From the NCBI GenBank assembly GCA_950097015.1, contig CATNEN010000038.1, forward strand, positions 1,054,001-1,118,000: a DNA stretch of 64,000 nt, written 5' to 3'. Position numbers and translations under genes: made by a program. Positions 31,403-43,289 of the stretch are shown piece by piece (within the stretch, counting starts at the first letter, position 1; the number at the start of each line of letters is the position of its first letter). The notes under the pieces were generated by a model. It did not search any database. It was not told where the DNA came from and worked only from the letters and a program-made list of their open reading frames with translations. The DNA is from Macrostomum hystrix (taxonomy: Eukaryota; Platyhelminthes; Macrostomidae).

Positions 31403-34400
31403 TCAGATAAACAGCAGGCCGGAGGTGCGGTAGACCTGGTAGATCTTCTCGATGGCGCCGATAAATGCGGCGGTGCGCAGATCCAAGCCCAGATTGTACT
31501 TCATACCGATCCGCATCATGTGATTTGCGGAGCGTTCCATTGTGAAGGCCAGGCCGGAGTGCACAATGTCCTTCTCGTTGGCTCCGGCCATGCGGGCCTC
31601 GTAGTCGCTGGTTGGCGTCACTGGGATTTTGCCGCCGTGACGACCAAATTTGCGCTCCAGCGACTGCTGCACGCTCTCAAGCAGCTGGTAGTTCGAGTCG
31701 CGCTCGTATTTGAAAGTGAGCCGGCCGTAGCTCACGTGGTTGAGATTCTTCAACCATTCGAAATAGGAGACGGTGACACCGCCAGCGTTGAGGTAGAGGT
31801 CTGGGATCACCAGGACGCTGTTGTCGCGCAGGATCTGCTCGGCGGCTCCAGTTGTGGGCCCGTTGGCGCCCTCCGCGATGATGCGGGCCTGAATCCGGTG
31901 AGCGTTGCTCAGGTTGATGGCCTTCTCTGCCGCGGCAGGGACTAGAATGTCGCACTTTTCAAACATCAGGTCGTCTTTGGGCTCGTAGGCGCGGGCGCCG
32001 GGGAAGCCAACGATTGTGCCGTGCTCCTGGGGAAGCGCAGGGATCAACATTTTAATGGGATAATTGAGACTAGGAGGCAATCGAATGGGATAAGTGACTA
32101 GGAGGCAATCGAATGGGATAAGTGACTAGGAGGCAATCGAATGGGATAAGTGACTAGGAGGCAATCGAATGGGATAAGTGAGACTAGGAGGCAATCGAAT
32201 GGGATAAGTGAGACTAGGAGGCAATCGAATGGGATAAGTGACTAGGAGGCAATCGAATGGGATAATAGAGACACGGAGGCAGTCGAATGGGATAATTTAT
32301 CGTAGTGACAATCAATTGGGATAATTGACTCAGACAATTAAAGCATAAGATATACTCTAGGTGTTGTCTGCCACTTTCTCAGGAAAGCATGAACCGTAAA
32401 ATTACTCACAATCTTGTAGTTTTCCAGTTCCTTAGGATCGATGCCCTCCGGATTGTAGATGGCTCCGTCGAATTCAATGACGCCGACGCACTTGGCCCCC
32501 GCCCTGTGTAGGTAGCGCATCGAGTGCAGGCCGACATTGCCAAAGCCCTGGATGATGAAAGTCTTGTCGCCGAAGCCGGGGGCGAGGCCCACTTGGCTCA
32601 TGTAGCTGGCCTCGTTGATGAAGTTTTCAATGCCGTGGAAAAGGCCCTGAAGTGCATGCGGGATCAGATTGTAGGGAAATGGAATCGGATAGTAGGGAAA
32701 TGGAACAGATTGTTGGGAAATGGGATCAGTTTGTAGGGAATTGGGATCTTATTGTAGGGAAATGGGATCTTATTGTAGGGAAATGGGATCAGTTTGTAGG
32801 GAAATGGGATCAGTTTGTAGGGAAATGGGATCAGTTTGTAGGGAAATGGGATCAGTTTGTAGGGAATTGGGATCTTATTGTAGGGATATGGGATCTTATT
32901 GTAGGGAAATGGGATCTGATTGTAGGGAAATGGAACAGATTGTAGGAATTGGGATCAGTTTGTAGGGAATTGGGATCTTATTGTAGGGAAATGGAACAGA
33001 TTGTAGGGAAATGGAACATATTGTAGGGAAATGGGATCAGTTTGTAGGGAATTGGGATCAGTTTGTAGGGAATTGGGATCTGATTGTAGGGAAATGGGAT
33101 CTGATTGTAGGGAAATGGAACAGATTGTAGGGAAATGGAACAGATTGTAGGGAATTGGGATCTTATTTTAGGGAAATGGGATCTGATTGTAGGGAAATGG
33201 AACAGATTGTAGGAATTGGGATCAGTTTGTAGGGAATTGGGATCAGTTTGTAGGGAAATGGGATCAGTTTGTAGGGAATTGGGATCTGATTGTAGGGAAA
33301 TGGGATCTGATTGTAGGGAAATGGAACAGATTGTAGGGAAATAGAACAGATTGTAGGGAATTGGGATCTTATTTTAGGGATATGGGATCAGATTGTAGGG
33401 AGATGAGACAGGGATGGATGGATATGGATGTAAATGGATATGGAATAATAATTTTCTCAACAGACCCGTCCGGTAGCGGAGGTCCTGCCGTGAATGCCGC
33501 CCATGGCAATCGGCTTGCCCGTGACGCAAGCATAAGCGTCCAAATCCTTGAAGCCTGCCAATGAGAGAATTGGGGACTGTGTGGTGTTGGCTTATGGGTG
33601 CTTAAGGACAATTCTAAATCCAAATTTGTGCACAATTTTAATCTAAAACAATTACTTAAAGCCACTAATCCAGAATCTTAAAGCCACTAATCCAGAATCT
33701 CAAAGCTACTAATCCAGTTCTCAAAGCCACTAATCCAGATACTCAAAGCCACTGATCCAGAATCTTAAAGCCACTAATCCAGATACTCAAAGCCACTAAT
33801 CCAGATACTCAAAGCCACTAATCCAGATACTCAAAGCCATTAATCCAGACTATCAAAGCCATTAATCCAGACTATCAAATCCACTAATCCAGAATCTTAA
33901 AGCCACTAATCCAGAATCTCAAAGCTACTAATCCAGTTCTCAAAGCCACTAATCCAGATACTCAAAGCCACTGATCCAGAATCTTAAAGCCACTAATCCA
34001 GATACTCAAAGCCACTAATCCAGATACTCAAAGCCACTAATCCAGATACTCAAAGCCATTAATCCAGACTATCAAAGCCATTAATCCAGACTATCAAATC
34101 CACTAATCCAGAATCTTAAAGCCACTAATCCAGAATCTCAAAGCTACTAATCCAGTTCTCAAAGCCACTAATCCAGATACTCAAAGCCACTAATCCAGAT
34201 ACTCAAAGCCACTAATCCAGATACTCAAAGCCATTAATCCAGACTATCAAAGCCACTAATCCAGAATCTTAAAGCCACTAATCTATATACTTAAAGCCAC
34301 TAATCCAGAATCGTTAAGCCACTAATCCATATTCTGAAAGCAACTAATCCATATTCGCAAAGCAACTAATCCATATTCTCAAAGCCACTAATCCATATTC

Positions 34401-36067
34401 TCAAAGCAACTAATCCATATTCTCAAAGCCACTAATCCATATTCTCAAAGCAACTAATCCATATTCTCAAAGCCACTAATCCATATTCTCAAAGCAACTA
34501 ATCCATATTCTCAAAGCCACTAATCCATATTCTCAAAGCAACTAATCCATATTCTCAAAGCCACTAATCCAGATTCTCAAAGCAACTAATCCATATTCTC
34601 AAAGCGTCGGAATAACCTCAAAACGTCAGAATTTATTCAACGTGAAGATCACAGATTCTGAATTAAGCAATCGTGAATTCGAACCGTGGGTATTGGCGTA
34701 GGTGTCGGCTATCCAGCTCATCTCTCGCTCTCCTGTGCCCATATCTGGCGCTGGCACATCAACGCCGGGTCCAATGAAGCCCTTTTTGGCCAGCTCGACG
34801 GTGAATCGGCGGGTGATTTTCTCCAGCTCGTTCTCCGAGTATTCCTTGGGATTAACGGCCACGCCGGCTTTGGCGCCGCCGAATGGAACATCGACCACGG
34901 CGCACTTGTAGGTCATGAGGGCGGACAGGGCCATGACTTCGTTCTTGTTGACGTCCGGTGCGTAGCGAATGCCGCCTTTGCACGGAGTCCTGTGCAGCGA
35001 GTGCTGCGCCCGCCAGCCGCGAATGATTTCAAAGCGGCCGTCGTCGCGCCGAACCGGGAAGGTCACCTCCAGCACGTGGTTGCACGGCTTCACAATGCTG
35101 AGGATGCCGCGCACCTGAGGATTCAGAACAGCCAGCTACCTTATTTGATGCGAAAGGACAACTCTCACTGGGGATTTGGAGACAATTCTAACTGGGGATT
35201 TGAAGATGATTCTCACTGGGGATTTGGAGACAACTCTCACTGGGGATTTGGAGACAATTCTAACTGGGGATTTGAAGACTATTCTAACTGGGGATTTGGG
35301 GACGATTCTCACTGGGGATTTGGAGACAATTCTAACTGGGGATTTGAAGACTATTCTAACTGGGGATTTGGGGACGATTCTCACTGGGGATTTGGAGACA
35401 ATTCTAACTGGGGATTTGAAGACTATTCTAACTGGGGATTTGAAGATGATTCTCACTGGGGATTTGGGGACGATTCTCACTGGGGATTTGGGGACGATTC
35501 TCACTGGGGATTTGAAGACAATTCTAACTGGGGATTTGAAGATGATTCTCACTGGGGATTTGGGGACGATTCTCACTGGGGATTTGGGGACGATTCTCAC
35601 TGGGGATTTGGAGACAATTCTAACTGGGGATTTGAAGATGATTCTCACTGGGGATTTGGGGACGATTCTCACTGGGGATTTGGGGACGATTCTCACTGGG
35701 GATTTGGAGACAATTCTCACTGGGGATTTGGAGATGATTCTCACTGGGGATTTGGGGACGATTCTCACTGGGGATTTGGAGACGATTCTCACTGGGGATT
35801 TTGAGACGATTCTCACTGGGCCTAATATCTCCTAAGGGTGAAGGTCTCTAATTGACTGACCTTCTTTGTCCTCTCCTCCATGGACAGCTTTCCGGGCAGT
35901 TCGTCAATGAGCTTAGGCTCAAGCAGGGCGGCGGCTTTGTCAAAGAATTTTTCAACCATTTCAAAGAACGGTGGCTCGGAATCAGCACCAGCAGCGGCAG
36001 CGGAAGACAATGAGCGCAGGTGGCTGTGTGACAGACGCAGGCAACCCAGACGAAGCGAAGACAGCAT
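31403..36067 (-). CDS. GLUD1: Glutamate dehydrogenase, mitochondrial
   Basis: Oxidative deamination of glutamate to 2-oxoglutarate in the mitochondrial matrix. Minus-strand exons 36067-35861, 35114-34685, 33554-33466, 32646-32410 and 32026-31403 join in phase to 528 aa. A Ser/Arg/Leu-rich presequence (about 1-30) is followed by the Glu/Lys-rich N-terminal part. The substrate and catalytic lysines are 115 (PCKGGIRY), 139 (MTYKC) and 151 (FGGAKAG). [14 protein letters not shown] holds the conserved Asp, and the Rossmann motif GFGNVG is at 276-281. The animal-type antenna region (ERKFGRHGG to [13 protein letters not shown]) is present, so regulation by purine nucleotides is possible. All four introns contain minisatellites, each with a different unit: 24 bp, about 21 bp, about 20 bp and about 28 bp. 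Confidence 0.97.
32045..32335. repeat. Minisatellite, ~25-29-bp unit, ~10 copies
   Basis: Units of AGGAGGCAATCGAATGGGAT plus AAGTGACT, with length variants, in the last glutamate dehydrogenase intron. Confidence 0.93.
32660..33415. repeat. Minisatellite, ~20-bp unit, ~36 copies
   Basis: Units GATTGTAGGGAAATGGGATC / GTTTGTAGGGAATTGGGATC in the glutamate dehydrogenase intron before exon 4. Several monomer types are interleaved in blocks, suggesting local segment duplication. Confidence 0.95.
33655..34605. repeat. Minisatellite, ~21-bp unit, ~44 copies
   Basis: Units of AAAGCCACTAATCCAGATAC. The block 33660-33890 recurs at about 33895-34125 with the same order of variants, and the right third switches to alternating AGCCACTAATCCATATTC and AGCAACTAATCCATATTC. 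This is higher-order structure inside a glutamate dehydrogenase intron. Confidence 0.95.
35155..35830. repeat. Minisatellite, 24-bp unit, ~28 copies
   Basis: Units of CTCACTGGGGATTTGGGGAC plus GATT in glutamate dehydrogenase intron 1. The length is a multiple of 3 and the unit lacks stops, so three long spurious frames (up to 372 codons) run through it, one continuing from antisense of exon 2. Confidence 0.96.
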
Positions 36068-36145
36068 GTTTGTGCTTGTAGCTAATGAATAATGAGCAAA
36101 AAAATAAAACCAAATTTTGTGTATTTGTGATTGCCTGATGAACAC

Positions 36146-36955
36146 CTAGGACAAGGTCGAACTTCTATATTTCTGAAATAATTGGTTTGATGAGAAGTCC
36201 ATAGTTTAGAGAACTTTTCCTTTAATTGTTGCATTTATCATATATAATTTATTTATAAATTCAACTTCTTAATACTCAGTAATTAGAAACAATACAAATA
36301 CCAATTCAAAGAATAACTTTATGTTTATTTTATTTAAATTATTTTAGCTATAGCTAGATACTAAATGTCTGACCTAGATACTCGATACTTGAACATGTTT
36401 GTAGTCTGCAGCTATACTTATTTTTACTGAGCAGTTCTTGTTGTACAAAAGCTATATGGTTTTTAAAAAAAATTCTCTTTTATAAGCTTTTTTTAAAGCC
36501 ACCAAGCCAAACAGTGTTCTATCTTTAGAAGAATGTATAGGAAATAATCTCTTAGTTTGTTGTGTTGAATTGTTACGTTTTTTATCAAGTTAAGGCATGA
36601 GAATTGATGATATATAGTCAATAGTAGTGCATAGCCCTGCCACAAAATAGGATTAGTGCATAGGCCCTATATAGCCCTATATAGCATAGCTAGCCTTGTT
36701 CCTCCAAATCTGAATGCAAACAAGCTAAATGGGATGTTAGAAACTATAGTTCATTGAATTATTTAATAGAAAATGAATAAAATGAATTACTTAACTTAAA
36801 TGTTGATACATATGACTTTTCATGTATGCTTGCTTGCTTGAGTTATATTAACAATTAACAGCAGGCTATAAATTGAAAAAACTGTACCATGACCTATGTG
36901 CATATTAGCATAGCTATAGTGCTTACACTGTAGGGTTTTGCACTTGAACAAAGAA
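36146..36955. other. AT-rich intergenic spacer
   Basis: Upstream of the glutamate dehydrogenase start, with no recognised exon. The promoter presumably lies at its left end. Confidence 0.5.
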
Positions 36956-36963
36956 CTGATTTT
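36956..36963. repeat. Merlin-element target duplication, left
   Basis: CTGATTTT, repeated perfectly at 37744-37751. Confidence 0.88.
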
Positions 36964-37743
36964 GGCAATATTTTACTTCCGTTCGTTAAATTATTTTTTC
37001 TTTTGAAAATAACAGCTGACGACAAATAAACGTGTTTAACGGTGTTTAAAGGTAAAGACGGTCAGGAGTGTGGTCAGTAATTATGAAATGGTTAAATTAA
37101 ATTTGATTTATTTTGTATTATACTCTGAGTTTGAAAGACTTGTGCTGACGTGGCTGATGTGGCTGATATGCCATTGTGGAGGATAGGTCGGCGGCTACCC
37201 TGATGCCCATCCTGCAGCAACACATTCTGCCTGGGACCCGGATCCTGACCAACGGGTGGCTGGCGTACGCCGGCCTGCAGAATCACGCGTATGTCAACCA
37301 CCGGCTCCACTTTGTTGACCCAGCCGATCCTACTGTCCACACGAACACGATCGAGGGCACGTGGGCCCATGCGAAGGCCAAGCTGCGGCAAATGCACGGC
37401 ACAAGTGCGGCGCTGTTTGAGAGCCACCTCGAGGAGTTTTTGTGGCGCCGGCTGTATCCACACAACAGCTTCGGTGCCATCCTGTACTGGATCCGCCACT
37501 ACTATCCAGTTTGAGTCCGAGATGACAGCACGAGATGTTGAGATAAGATGAGAACATGAGAGATGACTCCTGACGGTTTCAGAACTGTTTCAGCTTCTGT
37601 TTCAGAACTCCTACCATTTCAAAAATCCTACCGTGTTACCGTTAATTGTTGTTACTGTTAAACACCGTTAAACACATTTATTTGTCGTCAGCTGTTATTT
37701 TCAAAAGAAAAAATAATTTAACGAACGGAAGTAAAAGATTGCC
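36964..37743 (+). mobile_element. Merlin/IS1595-type DNA transposon, internally deleted
   Basis: The element is 780 bp. The ends GGCAATATTTTACTTCCG and, inverted, GGCAATCTTTTACTTCCG open 86-bp terminal inverted repeats with only two mismatches. An 8-bp target duplication CTGATTTT flanks it; 8-9 bp is typical of Merlin. A 113-codon frame at 37176-37514 keeps the C-terminal part of an ISXO2-like DDE transposase (DRSAATLMPILQQHILPGT, TNGWLAYAGL, NTIEGTWAHAKAKLR, HLEEFLWRR). A full transposase is about 250-330 aa, so the N-terminal half is deleted. The near-identical repeats suggest recent activity, mobilised in trans. Confidence 0.9.
37176..37514 (+). pseudogene. Truncated Merlin (ISXO2-like) transposase
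   Basis: Carries the second and third parts of the DDE/RNase H fold: an Asn (N) in TNGWLAYAG where the catalytic Asp of SDEWxAY-type motifs is expected, and the Glu in NTIEGTWAH. The first catalytic Asp lies in the missing N-terminal half. So it is both truncated and probably missing the second Asp. It is not expected to be active. Confidence 0.8.
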
Positions 37744-37751
37744 CTGATTTT
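37744..37751. repeat. Merlin-element target duplication, right
   Basis: CTGATTTT, matching 36956-36963. Confidence 0.88.
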
Positions 37752-38736
37752 ACATTTACAATTGTAAAAGAAACCATACAAACACCACAAAAACATGCCA
37801 AACACTAAAAAACTAAACCCTACACTAAAGAAACAGCTAGCTATTTAATAAAATAGCTATGATTTCATAGCTATATAGCCATGCCCATACATACCCATGT
37901 ACTCAGTCTCTGTTGAAAATTTTTGTTCATCACATGTAAACCCAACGTATCTAGTAAGCTGAATTAAAAAACTGGTGCTTTTTTTTCATTTTTTAGAACA
38001 GGCAATGTTTAGTTAACTAAAAGTAATAAATAACTTATGGCTACCTATATATTACTGATAACATAATTACATACCACACAACACAATAAAAAGCAAAGCA
38101 AAAAACCTCACGTCGGCCATCAAGCCGATTTAGATACATTATACTACGAAAAACTGTTAAAAGGAACTAGATTAACGTCCAGTACAGCTAAAGGTCAAAT
38201 ACAAAAACTAAAACAATCCATCATGACATTCATTGTCATCAGTTAACACACTGTCAGTGACAATATTTTAAAATCGTAATGGAAAGCTAAATTAAACAGT
38301 GCGATTTTCTCCAAATAAACAAATTAAATCAATTTTCTCGTTATAGCCAGGAAGCTTCAGACAAACAAATAGTTATTACAACAGTTAAGCACATATTTTA
38401 TTTAATATAACCTTGTTGTTTTATGTTATACACTTTCTTAATTTCGTACTTATTCAATGCAATATAAAATGCGCTCAAAGTTAGTGAAAATGACATTAGT
38501 GGACTAATACTAATACTTTTAGTAAATTTTGCACATATATTTTTGCACATTTTTTCATTTGATTCGTCTTTTTTTATTCCCATTTTTATCTGTGGGAAAG
38601 GAAAGTACAAAATTTGTTAGTGCGTTTCTATTGCTTGCTGAAGTAATCGTATCTTCATAAATTTTTGAAAAGCGATATCAACCAGTCATTTGATATCATT
38701 CGATTTGTCATCGTATAATTTGACTGAAAAGCTACT
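37752..38736. other. AT-rich spacer upstream of the coiled-coil gene
   Basis: No exon or element recognised. The promoter of the plus-strand gene starting at 38737 should lie here. Confidence 0.5.
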
Positions 38737-41700
38737 ATGATTGCAGGAAACAGCAAAAAAGTCTTAGCACTTTCATTAATAGTATTTGGCGTTCTAGCCT
38801 TTCTTGGCTATGGAAACTACATGAAACAATCTCAGATAAATTCGCTCAACCGTAAAGTCAACGATGAGGATATCTTTTACAAAGAAATCGCTCATAAATA
38901 CCAAGGTAATGCACTTCGTTTACCAAATCTCAATTAAAGATTTGAGGCTTAATTCCTATTTACTACATTTATTGTTAGTACAATTATAAGTCGCTCTGTG
39001 CATGTGATCCTTCAGACTGTCTCAAAGGCAATTCTGAATGGGGCGGCCGATACGATGACTTGCGCCGGTATTCAGAGGATTTGAAAAGCCGTAAGTTGCG
39101 ATCGATCACTCTTTAACAAAAGCAGGAGCATGTGGCTAAAATTAACTGGTTCGCTTCAAGCTAAAAGAGATAATGAGCTCGGAAACGTTTGAATGCAGTT
39201 TTTTATTGACGCAGGTAACAGGCTCCGTTACCGTATATGCGAGCACATTAAAGATACGTGCACAGACGTCCCTCTCCTTCATTTCCAATCGTGAATTACC
39301 TTAGTTTCTACCCAGCTATGATGATGGTACCTGTTTTACAGTTGGCTGTACTGAAGTGATTGACAATTAAAAAGGTACGCATTTTTTCATTTTTGGATAA
39401 GACTCGAACCCCTGACCAGCTGTATAGAAGGAGTCCGAAGTTCTATAAACCAACTGCTATACTGCATGGGCCTTATCAACTGCGTTTAGCTCCACTTAAG
39501 CCGAACTCCCATGTGTAAGCCAGAAGATGCAGCAATATGCGTGTGGTACCAACAACAACTATTCCACCATTAACTCAGAGTATAAGGGCATGCAGATTTG
39601 CCGATGCTACAAAATCACCGCAGCTGTTACCAATGCATTCGGCATTAATATAATCCCCTGCCATAAGAAGGTACAGTCTTATAAAGTGGTATAGTTTGTA
39701 GGGCTGAGGCAGAAATATGAGAAAAATGGTTGAGACGAAGATTAGTTTTTTAGGTTCCATATAGATTTTGATCTAGGCTGCCAGTTATTCAAGTTCTAGA
39801 ATTGACTTTTCGTGTTCGCTCTCGTCTGTTTTTAATTTATTATACTCGTACGAGTATAATATGCTTGTTGCTTGTTGTTGACGCTCTTAGCTGCCTAGGA
39901 ACTGTATCGACAGTCAAAGTCGGAGCTGTATCGACAGTCAAAGTCGGAGCTGTATCGACAGTCATATTCGGAGCTGTATCGATAGCCGTAGTAGGAGCTG
40001 TATCGATAGCCGTAGTAGGAGCTGTATCGATAGCCGTAGTCGGAGCAGTATCGACAGTCATATTCGGAGCTGTATCGATAGCCGTAGTAGGAGCTGTATC
40101 GATAGCCGTAGTAGAAGCTGTATCGATAGCCGTAGTAGGAGCTGTATCGATAGCCGTAGTAGAAGCTGTATCGATAGCCGTAGTAGAAGCTGTATCGATA
40201 GCCGTAGTAGAAGCTGTATCGATAGCCGTAGTAGGAGCTGTATCGATAGTCGTAGTAGGAGCTGTATTGATAGTCGTAGTAGGAGCTGTATCGATAGTTA
40301 TAGTAGGAACTGTATTGATAGTCGTAGTAGGAGCTGTATCGATAGTCGTAGTAGGAGCTGTATTGATAGTCGTAGTAGGAGCTGTATCGATAGCCGTAGT
40401 AGGAACTGTATTGACAGTCATATTCGGAGCTGTATCGACAGTCATATTCGGAGCTGTATCGATAGTCGAAGTAGGAGCTGTATCGATAGCCGTAGTAGGA
40501 GCAGTATCGATAGTCGAAGTCGGAGCTGTATCGACAGTCATATTCGGAGCTGTATCGATAGCCGTAGTAGGAGCTGTATCGATAGTCGAAGTTGGAGCTG
40601 TATCGATAGTCGAAGTCGGAGCTGTATCGACAGTCATATTCGGAGCTGTATCGATAGCCGTAGTAGGAGCTGTATCGATAGCCGTAGTAGGAGCTGTATC
40701 GATAGTCGTAGTAGGAGCTGTATTGATAGTCGTAGTAGGAGCTGTATCGATAGCCGTAGTAGGAGCTGTATTGATAGTCGTAGTAGGAGCTGTATCGATA
40801 GCCGTAGTAGGAGCTGTATCAATAGCCGTAGTAGGAGCTGTATTGATAGTCGTAGTAGGAGCTGTATCGATAGTCGAAGTCGGAGCTGTATCGACAGTCA
40901 TATTCGGAGCTGTATCGATAGCCGTAGTAGGAGCTGTATTGTAGTCGTAGTAGGAGCTGTATCGATAGCCGTAGTAGGAGCTGTATTGATAGTCGTAGTA
41001 GGAGCTGTATCGATAGTCATAGTAGGAACTGTATTGATAGTCGTAGTAGCTAGAGCTGTATCGACAGTCGTAGTAGGAGCTGTATTGATAGTCGTAGTAG
41101 GAGCTGTATCGATAGCCGTAGTAGGAACTGTATTGACAGTCATATTCGGAGCTGTATCGACAGTCATATTCGGAGCTGTATCGATAGTCGAAGTAGGAGC
41201 TGTATCGATAGCCGTAGTAGGAGCTGTATCGATAGTCGAAGTCGGAGCTGTATCGACAGTCATATTCGGAGCTGTATCGATAGCCGTAGTAGGAGCTGTA
41301 TCGATAGTCGAAGTTGGAGCTGTATCGATAGTCGAAGTCGGAGCTGTATCGACAGTCATATTCGGAGCTGTATCGATAGCCGTAGTAGGAGCTGTATCGA
41401 TAGCCGTAGTAGGAGCTGTATCGATAGTCGTAGTAGGAGCTGTATTGATAGTCGTAGTAGGAGCTGTATCGATAGCCGTAGTAGGAACTGTATTGACAGT
41501 CGTAGTAGGAGCTGTATCGATAGCCGTAGTAGGAGCTGTATTGACAGTCGTAGTAGGAGCTGTATCGATAGCCGTAGTAGGAACTGTATTGATAATCGTA
41601 GTAGGAGCAGTATCGATAGTCGAAGTAGGAGCTGTATCGATAGCCGTAGTAGGAACTGTATTGATAATCGTAGTAGGAGCTGTATTGATAGTCGTAGTAG

Positions 41701-43024
41701 GAGCTGTATTGATAATCGTAGTAGGAGCTGTATTGATAGTCGTAGTAGGAGCTGTATCGATAGCCGTAGTAGGAACTGTATTGATAGTCGTAGTAGGAGC
41801 TGTATTGATAATCGTAGTAGGAACTGTATTGATAGTCGTAGTAGGAGCTGTATTGATAATCGTAGTAGGAGCTGTATTGATAGTCGTAGTAGGAGCTGTA
41901 CCGATAGCCGTAGTAGGAGCTGTATTGATAGTCGTAGTAGGAGCTGTATTGACAGTCGTAGTAGGAGCTGTACCGATAGCCGTAGTAGGAGCTGTATTGA
42001 TAGTCGTAGTAGGAGCTGTATCGATAGCCGTAGCAGGAACTGTATTGATAGTCGTAGTAGGAACTGTATTGACAGTCGTAGTAGGAGCTGTACCGATAGC
42101 CGTAGTAGGAGCTGTATTGATAGTCGTAGTAGGAGCTGTATCGATAGCCGTAGTAGGAACTGTATTGATAGTCGTAGTAGGAGCTGTATCGATAGCCGTA
42201 GTAGGAACTGTATTGATAGTCGTAGTAGGAGCTGTATCGATAGCCGTAGCAGGAACTGTATTGATAGTCGTAGTAGGAACTGTATTGACAGTCGTAGTAG
42301 GAGCTGTACCGATAGCCGTAGTAGGAGCTGTATTGATAGTCGTAGTAGGAGCTGTATCGATAGCCGTAGTAGGAACTGTATTGATAGTCGTAGTAGGAGC
42401 TGTATCGATAGCCGTAGTAGGAGCTGTATCGATAGCCGTAGCAGGAACTGTATTGATAGTCGTAGTAGGAACTGTATTGACAGTCGTAGTAGGAGCTGTA
42501 CCGATAGCCGTAGTAGGAGCTGTATTGATAGTCGTAGTAGGAGCTGTACCGATAGCCGTAGTAGGAGCTGTATTGATAGTCGTAGTAGGAGCTGTATCGA
42601 TAGCCGTAGATACCCGGTCGTGATACTGGTTTCCAGGAATCATGGTGCAGAGAATTTCAGCACAGAATCATCTTGAAATCAGCCACCCCCACCAATCCGG
42701 TGCTGTTGCACCCACGCAGGCCTCGAATCGCAAAGAGAGGAGCGAAAGAAATCAGAGAAGCAGCTCGAAGATTCCCTGCAAGCAGCCAAGAGCCGTGTCG
42801 AACTGCTCGAAGGCCAAGTGAAATCTCTGACAGTCCAGAAGCTGCAGCAAGGGGCTCCTGAGGACGACAAAGGGTCCAAGGAGCTGGTGCAGTCCCTGAG
42901 GGCTCAGCTAGAGGAGCTGAAGCAAAGGCTCCAAACAGCGACTTCAGTGAAGAGTTCAGAGCCTCACCCAATTGGATCAGCAGCGCTTGTCGCAGCTCCG
43001 ACCAAGGCGGAGAAAAAGAACTAG
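38737..43024 (+). CDS. Small type II membrane coiled-coil protein (GOLM/CASC4-like layout)
   Basis: Not recognised with certainty. Exons 38737-38905, 39016-39090 and 42720-43024 join in phase to 182 aa. A short cytoplasmic-type N-terminus with KK is followed by a hydrophobic anchor (residues about 9-27, VLALSLIVFGVLAFLGYG). A Gln/Asn/Lys-rich stem with one Cys comes next, then from about 75 a strongly charged heptad region (LESQREERKKSEKQLEDS, ELVQSLRAQLEELKQRL) and a Lys-rich tail. A single N-terminal anchor plus coiled coil resembles Golgi proteins such as GOLM1 and CASC4, but sequence similarity is too weak to claim orthology. Further exons inside the 3.6-kb second intron cannot be excluded, although the phases agree without any. 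That intron is mostly a 24-bp minisatellite. Confidence 0.7.
39225..39475 (-). mobile_element. SINE family B copy
   Basis: The minus strand shows a tRNA-like head (GCAGTATAGCAGTTGGTTTA, then B box GGTTCGAGTCTTATC), followed by CAATCACTTCAGTACAGCCA and AACAGGTACCATCATC. This is a diverged version of the 7175-7390 and 56765-56990 copies. Confidence 0.5.
39895..42610. repeat. Minisatellite, 24-bp unit, ~113 copies
   Basis: Unit GTAGGAGCTGTATCGATAGC plus CGTA, with variants GACAGTCATATTC, GATAGTCGAAGTC and GATAGTCGTAGTA. Blocks around 40400-40900 recur about 720 bp later (30 units, small indels). All six frames have long open stretches (up to 581 codons) because the unit is eight codons long. 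Confidence 0.97.
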
Positions 43025-43275
43025 ATCGAACACGATGCGCTCTTTGTTGATGCATATTGCTCCTCAGTCTGTGCTGTAGTTCTAGTCCATTATCCGCTGC
43101 ATACTTGTACTCGCACTGTAGATTAACCTATGACTAGAACTTCATTTCCTTACGGTCAGGTCAAGGCTCGTGAATCTCAAGTTCACCTAAAATCTTGTAC
43201 ACCTTTTACTTTAGTCGGTGGCGTCGTCCTTTTTTGTTGCTTGGGTGACCGTTTCTATGCTAAATTTCCGTTTCA

Positions 43276-43281
43276 ATTAAA
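43276..43281 (+). terminator. Poly(A) signal ATTAAA, coiled-coil gene
   Basis: ATTAAA 252 bp past the stop codon, followed by a T-rich stretch. Plausible 3' end of the gene. Confidence 0.45.
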
Positions 43282-43289
43282 CTTTTCCT

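Noticed and set aside
34686-35804. 372-codon plus-strand frame (DSHWGFGD repeats)
   Set aside because: Antisense of glutamate dehydrogenase exon 2 joined to the 24-bp intron array.
39802-42643. Frames of up to 581 codons (TAPTTTIN or GAVSIAVV repeats)
   Set aside because: 24-bp units keep both strands open; the array is intronic and has no conserved non-repeat domain. The Thr-rich reading mimics a mucin but has no signal peptide.
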